Source: JBBIRT01 sp037441725 (lineage in GTDB: Bacteria; Desulfobacterota; BSN033; UBA1163). From it: a DNA stretch of 30,703 nt. Shown here in pieces: positions 23,980 to 30,703 of this stretch. The translations under genes were made by a program, and so were the position numbers. The notes under the pieces are model-generated. The model did not search any database. It saw only the letters and a list, made by a program, of their open reading frames with translations, and was not told the DNA's origin. Each line of letters opens with the position of its first letter. Within the stretch, counting starts at the first letter, position 1. Location of the stretch: NCBI GenBank assembly GCA_037441725.1, contig JBBIRT010000020.1, positions 1-30,703 on the forward strand. Reading direction: 5' to 3'.

Positions 23980-26346
23980 TTAATAAACGGTTCCCATAGT
24001 AAAGTCAATTACATGCCTCTTTTCACCTGCCTTGGGGTTAAGGTTAAATCCAACATCGATATGAATGGGACCGAATGGAGAGAACCAACGGACGCCAAAT
24101 CCTGCCCCTGTCTTGATGCCTCTATCCTTCTCAACATTTTTGACAGGTTTATGGTTTACGAGGGTATAACTCCTTTCATCCCCTACTCCCCATGCCTTCC
24201 CGATATCCCAGAACAGAGCACCCCTAAGACCAATCTCACGAGACAAAGGGAAGATAAATTCGGAGTTCAAGACGATCATCTTCTCCGCTCCGATTGGTTC
24301 TCGGTTCCGATCAAGAGGCCCGGCCATCCCGTACTCAAATCCACGGATGGTATGAAGTCCACCGAAATAGAATTTCTCATAAATAGGAAGCCTATTCTTT
24401 TTAACAAGGACGTATTCATACTCACCTGGATGATCGGGATCTTCAACCCTCTCCATCACGTCAACCTTACCTCCATACGGGAAGACCATCCCTCCTTTGG
24501 CTCGAAGGTTAAGGGTGGTATATAAAGGCAGGGGAAAAAACCAGCTGGTCTCTCCCACGACTTTCACGAAGTAGTTATCCCCTCCTAAAATGCCCCCTGC
24601 ATTCTGAATGGAAAGGCTGTGTCTGGCTCCCCTTCGGGGATTGTAATAATCATCACGGGTATCAAAGGAGGGTGTAATTAAGATGGCACTGGTAGTCTTC
24701 TCTCCCCGCTGCTTCTGGATGTAGGATGAGGCATCAGAGGAGACATCATAGACCTTGATTTTTTCTAACTTGTACATCCCATCTAAACGGGTCTTTTCCG
24801 TCAGTTCCTTTCCAATACTGATTGACCCTCCAGCGGTCTTATAAGAATACTTATCAAAGACCTCCACATTTTCATGGTAAAGACTCAGACCGGCAGAGAA
24901 AGGATACCCTAAAAAGTAGGGATCTGTAAAGGCAAGTTTAAAATTCTGGGTCTTGGCCCCTAAGCTAAAGCTTAATAACCCATTATAACCATATCCCAAA
25001 AGATTACGATCAGAAATTGAGGCAGAACCTACAACACTCTCAATGGAACTATATCCCACTCCAAAGCTGATCGATCCTGTTGGAGCCTCTTCAACTTTTA
25101 CATCGAGGTTGATCTTGTCCTCTGTACTTCCCCGGCTGGTAACCAAATTGACCTCTTTAAAAAAACCTGTCCTTCTTAATCGATCCTGACTTTTATTCAT
25201 CTTTGAAACATTATAGAGTTCCCCTTCAGCCACCTGGAGTTCCCTCCGAATCACCTTGTCACGGGTCTTTGTATTTCCAACAATCTGGATCTTCTCAAAA
25301 GAGACCTGTTTCTTCTTTTCGATATCAAAGGTGAGGTGGACAAGAAGGTTCTTCGCATCCGTCACCGTCTCAGGAGTGATTTCTACATAGGCATATCCTT
25401 GGTTGGCGAATAGCTCGGTCAGGGTATTCACATCCTTTCGGATGGCTGTGTTACTATATACATCCCCCCTCTTCAATGTAATCGTCTTAAAGAGATCCTC
25501 CTTGGTGGTAAGCAGATCCCCTTTGAAATCGATTGTCCCAAAAGAATATCGGGGGCCTTCTGCAATCTCAATTTCAATTTGAATCTTTTTGGGGTTTGAG
25601 AGATCGATCTTAGGCTCAGAGATCTTTGCCTCCAGATATCCGTGATCAAAATAATAGGCACTGAGGAGTTGAATATCATTTTTAAGAACATCTTCATCTA
25701 AGATACCTGTCTTGGTGATGAAAGAAAGGATATTCCTCTGCTTGGTCATCATGGCCTTTTTCAATTGAGAGGATTTAATCTCTTTGTTTCCCTTGAACAC
25801 GACTTTTTTGATGTGCCCTTTTGGACCTTCATGAATGATAAAGGTGATCAGGACCTCATTGGTTTCTAAGTAATCCACCTTCTCTTCTACCCGAACCCCA
25901 TAATAACCCTTGGAGAAATAAAGTTTCCGAATCTGTTCTGAATTCTCTTTGACCTTTTCGAGGTTGAGAATAGATCGAGGGGGAAACGAAATCTTCTCTT
26001 TAATATCTTCCAACTTTACCTTCACATTCCCTTTGATGAGGACCTCTCGGATGGAAGGTTTTTCAAAGACGATAAAAATCACCTCTCTCCCCTGGGGGGT
26101 AGACTTAATATCAAGTTGAACATCTGTAAAATAACCCAAATTAAAAATGGATCGGAGATCCTCACGAACCTTCTCGATTGAAAAGGGATCCCCCACTTTG
26201 CTCTTGATCGCCCCTTGGATCACCCCTTCTTCAACCCTTACGTTTCCAAGGATCATGATTTTATAAATCGTCTCTTCAGCCCCCCAACCTCTCCCGATGA
26301 AAAGAAAAGAGAGAAGGATACAAAGTCCCATTCTCCTTATGACCAT
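23980..26346 (-). CDS. bamA: Outer membrane protein assembly factor BamA
   Basis: 788-residue core of the machinery that folds beta-barrel proteins into the outer membrane. A signal peptide (about 1-22) is followed by five POTRA repeats over about residues 25-425 (VRVEEGVIQGAI and IVGNTKTRDKVIRREL are typical repeat starts), then a 16-strand barrel from about 440. HTIRGFEYG is the conserved loop-6 motif, and the protein ends in a hydrophobic strand VIDFTMGTVY; the terminal residue is Tyr rather than the common Phe. The ATG has GGAG about nine bases upstream. Located between lolD and skp. Confidence 0.95.
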   Translation of the reverse strand: MVIRRMGLCILLSFLFIGRGWGAEETIYKIMILGNVRVEEGVIQGAIKSKVGDPFSIEKVREDLRSIFNLGYFTDVQLDIKSTPQGREVIFIVFEKPSIREVLIKGNVKVKLEDIKEKISFPPRSILNLEKVKENSEQIRKLYFSKGYYGVRVEEKVDYLETNEVLITFIIHEGPKGHIKKVVFKGNKEIKSSQLKKAMMTKQRNILSFITKTGILDEDVLKNDIQLLSAYYFDHGYLEAKISEPKIDLSNPKKIQIEIEIAEGPRYSFGTIDFKGDLLTTKEDLFKTITLKRGDVYSNTAIRKDVNTLTELFANQGYAYVEITPETVTDAKNLLVHLTFDIEKKKQVSFEKIQIVGNTKTRDKVIRRELQVAEGELYNVSKMNKSQDRLRRTGFFKEVNLVTSRGSTEDKINLDVKVEEAPTGSISFGVGYSSIESVVGSASISDRNLLGYGYNGLLSFSLGAKTQNFKLAFTDPYFLGYPFSAGLSLYHENVEVFDKYSYKTAGGSISIGKELTEKTRLDGMYKLEKIKVYDVSSDASSYIQKQRGEKTTSAILITPSFDTRDDYYNPRRGARHSLSIQNAGGILGGDNYFVKVVGETSWFFPLPLYTTLNLRAKGGMVFPYGGKVDVMERVEDPDHPGEYEYVLVKKNRLPIYEKFYFGGLHTIRGFEYGMAGPLDRNREPIGAEKMIVLNSEFIFPLSREIGLRGALFWDIGKAWGVGDERSYTLVNHKPVKNVEKDRGIKTGAGFGVRWFSPFGPIHIDVGFNLNPKAGEKRHVIDFTMGTVY

Positions 26347-26390
26347 CTTAGACTCCTATCTGTTCCATGAAATCCAAAACCTTACCTCAC

Positions 26391-27065
26391 CTATCCCCAC
26401 GCCTTTCCATCGATGAGCTGGATCTGGCGTGACATCTTTTCAGCCAATCTCAGATTATGGGTCACTACAATGAGGGTGACCCCCTTGAGCTGATTAAGCT
26501 CTTGGAGAAGATCAAAGACTAATTCCCCTGTCTTCGTATCCAGATTCCCTGTAGGTTCGTCAGCCAAAAGCACCTTAGGTTCCAAAACCAAGGCCCTTGC
26601 CACGGCCACCCGTTGCTGCTCTCCTCCAGAGAGTTCACCCGGCTTATGGGTCATGCGATCTCTTAGCCCCACCAGAGTGAGAATCTCTTCTGCACGCTGA
26701 GCTGATTCCTTTGGGGAAATTCCCTGAATCAGACATGGCATCATTGTATTTTCTAACGCAGTGAATTCAGGAAGGAGATGATGAAATTGAAAGACAAATC
26801 CGATCTCACGATTTCGAAAGATGGCCAGGGCCTTCTCATCGAGGGTAAAGATGTCTTTCCCCTCGTACAGGACTTTTCCATGGGTCGGCCGATCCAGTGC
26901 CCCAAGGATATGGAGGAGGGTGGTCTTTCCCACGCCTGAAGCACCTACGATGGCTGCCTTCTCTCCCCGGGAGAAAGTGAGGTCGATGCCTTTGAGAACC
27001 TCTATCGCTTTGACTCCATTCCCATAGGATTTGAAAAGTTGTTGAACCTGAATCAGCTCTCTCAA
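26391..27065 (-). CDS. lolD: Lipoprotein-releasing ABC transporter ATPase LolD
   Basis: 224-residue ATPase driving release of mature lipoproteins from the inner membrane to LolA. It has Walker A GASGVGKTT, Q-loop FVFQFHHLLPEFTALEN with the LolD-type LLPEF, signature LSGGEQQR, Walker B VLLADEPTGNLD and the switch VTHN. LLPEF and the nearby permease gene separate it from MacB-type ATPases. The start is TTG at 27065, overlapping the stop of the cNMP-domain gene by four bases (TTGA), with GGAGG about 9 bases upstream. Confidence 0.93.
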   Translation of the reverse strand: MRELIQVQQLFKSYGNGVKAIEVLKGIDLTFSRGEKAAIVGASGVGKTTLLHILGALDRPTHGKVLYEGKDIFTLDEKALAIFRNREIGFVFQFHHLLPEFTALENTMMPCLIQGISPKESAQRAEEILTLVGLRDRMTHKPGELSGGEQQRVAVARALVLEPKVLLADEPTGNLDTKTGELVFDLLQELNQLKGVTLIVVTHNLRLAEKMSRQIQLIDGKAWG

Positions 27066-28243
27066 ACCATGGCCTCCCTGGCCTTCTGAATCGCTTCTTG
27101 AGATAAAAGCTCTTTAATTCGATAGAGGCGTTTTTGAGAAATCTCTCTCATCTTCGCCTGAAGATGAGGAAATTTGACAAGGCAAGCCTTCAGATCTTCC
27201 TGGGTCATCTCAAACAACTCTGTGGCGCAGAGGGCTTTTGCATTGGCCATCCGGGGTCTATCAAAGAAAGGTCCAATCTCTCCAAAAAAATTTCCACTCT
27301 CCAAAATTGCAATAGAAACCTTTCTTCCACGGGGGGTTTGGGTATAGATCTCCACCTCTCCACTCTTCACCATGTAGAGAGAGGTTGGCGGATCCCCTCC
27401 TTTAAAAATGAGGGTCCCTGCAGGAATCTGACGGATTTGAAGCCTTTTGATCACCTCTTCTCTCTCCGTTACCGTTAGGCATGAAAACAGCGGGGAGAGA
27501 GCAATAAAATTATCAAGGATACGTTCTTTAAAAAGATTTTGGAGGACTTCGTTCAATCTTGGATATCTCTCGGCGATGGAATGGAGTTTATCCCTTGTGA
27601 GCTCTAAGACCTCACATGCCTTAGTCGCCTTGACCGTAGCATGCCTTTTTTGATCGGTAAAGAAACCAAACTCCCCAAAGAAATCTCCCTCCCTTAGGTG
27701 ACGTATTAAAACCTCTCTTCCTGTGGAGCTCTTTTTTGTAATGGCGACTTCTCCACGGCTAATGATGAAAAGAGAATCTCCGACCTCTCCTTCTTGACAG
27801 ACCAGCTCATCCTTCGCATAGGTTTTACTTTGGATATGGGGGAGGAGGGACTGGAGCTCCTGTTCTTTTAGCTCTGAGAAGAGGGGAATATGGGGAAATG
27901 GAGGATAAGATCTCCCCTCCCTGGCTTTTTCTGAATAGAGTTGTGCCAACCGATCATTGATCTCTTGAGAGGAGGGATCGATCCTTAAAATCATTTTATG
28001 GATGGAAATGGCTTGAAGGAGGAATCCATCTTGAGCATAGGCCTCGGCTACTTTCCGATACTGTTGAACCGCCTCTTTCTTATGACCCAACCGTTCCAAT
28101 AACTCGCCGATCTTCAATTGAGACCATAGGTCCTTGGGCTCTAACATACTATATTCTCTTAAATATTCGAGGGCCTTCTTCCAATCCCTATGGGCAAGAG
28201 ATTGTTGGGCCTTCTTCTTAAGAGAGAACTTCTCTTTATTCAT
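27062..28243 (-). CDS. TPR protein with two cyclic-nucleotide-binding domains
   Basis: 393 residues, no signal peptide or membrane span. Residues 8-105 form TPR-like helices (DWKKALEYLREYSMLEP, LLERLGHKKEAVQQY, LQAISIHKMILRIDPS). Two Crp-type sensor domains follow, at about 118-235 and 250-360. Phosphate-binding cassettes are FGEFGFFTDQKRHATV (Gly190, Glu191, Arg200) and FGEIGPFFDRPRMANA (Gly321, Glu322, Arg331); the second lacks the usual Thr/Ser after Ala. No DNA-binding or catalytic domain is present, so it works through protein contacts. It overlaps the lolC/E gene by 8 bases and lolD by 4, so it is made with the transporter. The ligand and role are unknown. Confidence 0.88.
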   Translation of the reverse strand: MNKEKFSLKKKAQQSLAHRDWKKALEYLREYSMLEPKDLWSQLKIGELLERLGHKKEAVQQYRKVAEAYAQDGFLLQAISIHKMILRIDPSSQEINDRLAQLYSEKAREGRSYPPFPHIPLFSELKEQELQSLLPHIQSKTYAKDELVCQEGEVGDSLFIISRGEVAITKKSSTGREVLIRHLREGDFFGEFGFFTDQKRHATVKATKACEVLELTRDKLHSIAERYPRLNEVLQNLFKERILDNFIALSPLFSCLTVTEREEVIKRLQIRQIPAGTLIFKGGDPPTSLYMVKSGEVEIYTQTPRGRKVSIAILESGNFFGEIGPFFDRPRMANAKALCATELFEMTQEDLKACLVKFPHLQAKMREISQKRLYRIKELLSQEAIQKAREAMV

Positions 28244-29489
28244 ATCTCAATGCCTCAGCCGGATCGAGTTTGGAAGCCTTCCAAGAAGGATAGAGAGTGG
28301 CCAGAAGGCTGATCAGGATGGCCGTAAGGATGATCAGTCCCACATCCATTGGATTAATCTGGGAAGGAAATTTTTCAATGTAATAAATCTCAGGGGAAAG
28401 GATTTTAAACCCGAATAGGTTCTCTAAGAATTCGATCAATCTATCTAAATTAAAGGCCATCAAAAGTCCCACCCCGGTTCCGAGGGCTGTGCCAATCACT
28501 CCAATGACTCCCCCTTCGATGACAAAGATCTTCAGGATGCCTTTGGAGGTTGCTCCCATGGCTTTCAAAATGGCGATGTCTTTATTCTTTTCCATCACCA
28601 CCATGATCAGGGTAGAGATGATATTGAAGGCAGCCACCAAGACGATGAGGACAAGAATGATAAACATAATGATCTTCTCCAGCTTTAAAGCGGAGAAGAG
28701 GTTTCGATTCATCTCCATCCAATCTTTGGTCCAGAATGGGAATCCTAATCTTTGACGAATCTCCTTTCCGATCCTCTTTACCTGATAGATATCATTGGTC
28801 TTGATTTCGATTCCTGTCACACGGGCATCCATATTAAAAAATTTCTGAGCACTTTCGATAGAGATATAAGAAAAGGTGGAATCAAACTCATACATTCCTG
28901 AATAAAAGATTCCCTTTACTCGGAACCGCTTCATTTTGGGCATCACCCCCATAGGGGTCATTGTTCCAAGGGGAGAAATCACCTGGATGGCATCATCTCG
29001 GGAAACCCCAAGGATTCTGGCCAATTCCGCTCCGAGGATGATACCCGGAAGATCATCCACTCCCTTCTTCAAATCCTGAAGATTACCTGATCTCATGTTG
29101 CGAGCCAATTCGGTCACTTTCCCTTCTTGGTCAGGATCAATCCCTTTGATCACACCCCCTGAAACATTGGTTGCGGAAGAAAGCATCACCTGATTGAATA
29201 TAAAAGGAGCCGCAGAGACCACCCCTTTCACTTCAAGAACCTTCCTCATGGCCTCCTCATATTGATCCATCCCTTCCTGATCTGCCTTAAGGAGGATGAG
29301 GTGGGCCTGAGTGCCAAGGATCTTTTCTTTTAGGGTCTTTTGAAAACCACTCATCACTGCCAACACCACAATTAAGGTCATCACCCCCACCATCACCCCT
29401 ATGATGGAGATGATAGTGATGATCGAAATAAAGGTCTGTTTCCTTTTAGCCTTAAGATATCTCAGACCGACAAACCACTCATACCTCAT
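28236..29489 (-). CDS. lolC: Lipoprotein-releasing ABC transporter permease LolC/LolE
   Basis: 417-residue permease with four predicted membrane spans: one near residues 22-48, then three from about 275 to 405. A large periplasmic domain lies between spans one and two. FVGLRYLKAKRKQTFIS at the start and DIAILKAMGATSKGIL plus the final YPSWKASKLDPAEALRYE are hallmarks of the LolC/E family. Only one permease gene is present, so a homodimer as in LolF-type systems is likely; this is inference. Its ATG overlaps the lysS stop as ATGA, and GGAG lies within lysS just upstream. Confidence 0.92.
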   Translation of the reverse strand: MRYEWFVGLRYLKAKRKQTFISIITIISIIGVMVGVMTLIVVLAVMSGFQKTLKEKILGTQAHLILLKADQEGMDQYEEAMRKVLEVKGVVSAAPFIFNQVMLSSATNVSGGVIKGIDPDQEGKVTELARNMRSGNLQDLKKGVDDLPGIILGAELARILGVSRDDAIQVISPLGTMTPMGVMPKMKRFRVKGIFYSGMYEFDSTFSYISIESAQKFFNMDARVTGIEIKTNDIYQVKRIGKEIRQRLGFPFWTKDWMEMNRNLFSALKLEKIIMFIILVLIVLVAAFNIISTLIMVVMEKNKDIAILKAMGATSKGILKIFVIEGGVIGVIGTALGTGVGLLMAFNLDRLIEFLENLFGFKILSPEIYYIEKFPSQINPMDVGLIILTAILISLLATLYPSWKASKLDPAEALRYE

Positions 29490-30703
29490 GATCTCTCCAT
29501 CCGAAGCAAAGGAAAGAAGATGACATCTCGGATAGAAGGCACATCAGCAAGGAGCATGACCCAACGATCGATTCCAATCCCTTCACCCGCTGTTGGAGGC
29601 ATTCCGAATTCAAGGGCTCGAAGAAAATCCTCATCAATCGTTAGGATTGAATCCGCCTCCTCCCCCTTTTCCTTCAACTGTTGAATAAAACGCTCCCGTT
29701 GGTCAAGGGGATCATTCAGCTCTGAAAAACCATTGGCAATCTCTCGACCTGCAATGAAGAGTTCAAATCGATCCACTAATTCAGGATTTTTGCCATTCCT
29801 TCGTGAAAGAGGTGAGACCTCAGTGGGATAATGGATGACAAAGGTAGGTTGAAGAAGAAAAGGCTCTACTTTTTCTTTAAAGAGATCAGCCAGAACCCGT
29901 CCATGGGAGATCCCCTTTTTCAATTCAAGACCTAGATCCTTGGCAACTTCGATCGCTTTGGAAAAATCCCTTAAAACGGCCTGGTCCAATTGACCATATT
30001 GGAGAAGGGATTCACAAAAACCGATCCTTCTCCAAGGAGGGGTAAAATCGATCTCTTTTCCCTGGTAGATCAAACGACATTGACCATGAACCTCTCTGAC
30101 CATCGTGGAGAGAAGCTCTTCTGTCATTTCCATCATATCTTCATAGGTGGCATAACTCTGATAGAACTCGAGCATGGTAAACTCAGGATTGTGTAGGGTG
30201 GATATCCCCTCATTTCGAAAACAACGGTTGATTTCAAAGATCCTCTCAAGCCCTCCAATCACCAATCGTTTTAAGAAGAGTTCCGGAGCCACTCTCATAT
30301 AGAGTTCCATATCTAAGGCATTATGGTGCGTCTTGAAAGGTTTGGCCGTCGCCCCACCTGGGATGGGATGAAGCATCGGGGTCTCAACCTCAATGAAATC
30401 CCTTTGGTTAAAGAACTCCCGAATCCTTTGAATCGCTTTAACCCGTATGAGAAAGGTCTCCTTAACCTTAGGATTTGAGATAAGGTCTAAATAACGTTGT
30501 CGATAACGGGCTTCAATGTCTGTCAGGCCATGCCACTTTTCGGGAAGGGGGCGAAGGGATTTGACTAAGAGTTGAAACTTCTGAACCTGAAGGGTCAGTT
30601 CTTGAGTCTTGGTTCTAAAGAGGGTACCCACCAATCCAATGAAATCTCCAATATCAAATGTTTTAAAAAGCTTGAAGGCAGGCTCTCCGACGACCCCTTT
30701 CTG
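29486..30703 (-). CDS. lysS: Class II lysyl-tRNA synthetase (5' end beyond window)
   Basis: 405 residues of the C-terminal part; the frame runs off the right edge without a start, lacking about 90 residues of the usual 490. The end of the OB-fold anticodon domain is seen (KTFDIGDFIGLVGTLF), then PLPEKWHGLTDIEARYRQRYLDL, motif 2 RCFRNEGISTLHNPEFTMLEF, and motif 3 GIGIDRWVMLLADVPSIRDVIFFP. Charges tRNA-Lys. Its coupling to lolC/E (ATGA overlap) is common in Desulfobacterota-type gene orders and links translation to envelope genes. Confidence 0.94.
   Translation of the reverse strand, partial: QKGVVGEPAFKLFKTFDIGDFIGLVGTLFRTKTQELTLQVQKFQLLVKSLRPLPEKWHGLTDIEARYRQRYLDLISNPKVKETFLIRVKAIQRIREFFNQRDFIEVETPMLHPIPGGATAKPFKTHHNALDMELYMRVAPELFLKRLVIGGLERIFEINRCFRNEGISTLHNPEFTMLEFYQSYATYEDMMEMTEELLSTMVREVHGQCRLIYQGKEIDFTPPWRRIGFCESLLQYGQLDQAVLRDFSKAIEVAKDLGLELKKGISHGRVLADLFKEKVEPFLLQPTFVIHYPTEVSPLSRRNGKNPELVDRFELFIAGREIANGFSELNDPLDQRERFIQQLKEKGEEADSILTIDEDFLRALEFGMPPTAGEGIGIDRWVMLLADVPSIRDVIFFPLLRMERS

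Noticed and set aside
24013..24525. 170-residue plus-strand open frame opposite bamA
   Set aside because: It lies wholly within the conserved barrel of bamA on the other strand and has no ribosome site or motif.

Overview
The window looks like chromosomal DNA of a Gram-negative, LPS-making bacterium with moderate to low GC content. Three things point to a Desulfobacterota-type (former Deltaproteobacteria) genome: a long lipid A/outer-membrane gene string in the order lysS-lolC/E-lolD-bamA-ompH-lpxD-fabZ-lpxA-oxidoreductase-lpxB-msbA, a sigma-54-like promoter in front of a Csu-type chaperone-usher cluster, and HgdB/BcrC-like acyl-CoA dehydratase-associated proteins. This placement is inference; there is no rRNA here to settle it. 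No tRNA, rRNA, CRISPR array, IS element or phage gene was recognised.

Left arm, about 1-3900, minus strand: four genes running right to left. They are a family 2 glycosyltransferase, a radical SAM/SPASM-type protein broken by a frameshift at about 2145, and two proteins related to activators and subunits of 2-hydroxyacyl-CoA dehydratases, the last of which runs off the left edge. The short spacings and overlaps suggest one operon of unknown pathway.

Middle, about 4196-10401, plus strand: a sigma-54-type -24/-12 element precedes a compact secretion and fibre-assembly cluster. It contains two related spore-coat-U (SCPU) pilins, a periplasmic chaperone, an outer-membrane usher and a third SCPU subunit that lacks an N-terminal donor strand and so is the likely tip. 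A perfect 13-bp hairpin separates the first pilin from the rest. rimO (ribosomal protein S12 methylthiotransferase) follows with its own possible sigma-70 promoter.

Right arm, 10432-30703, minus strand: 18 co-directional genes, reading lysS (cut by the right edge), lolC/E, a TPR plus double cyclic-nucleotide-binding-domain protein, lolD, bamA, ompH/skp, lpxD, fabZ, lpxA, a Gfo/Idh oxidoreductase, lpxB, msbA, a DUF374 acyltransferase, waaA, lpxK, leuA, leuC and leuD. Most junctions are overlaps or gaps under 75 bases. Together they make lipid A (LpxA, D, B, K), add Kdo (WaaA), flip it (MsbA), insert outer-membrane proteins (BamA, Skp) and release lipoproteins (LolC/E, LolD). Leucine synthesis is hooked to the 3' end through a 4-base lpxK/leuA overlap.

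Most notable points: the cNMP-domain protein translationally wedged between the two subunits of the lipoprotein-release ABC transporter; the Gfo/Idh gene sitting between lpxA and lpxB, where some bacteria keep gnnA or lpxI; the sigma-54 SCPU fibre cluster with an inferable subunit order; and the radical SAM frameshift, which loss of one copy of a 4-base tandem repeat would explain.
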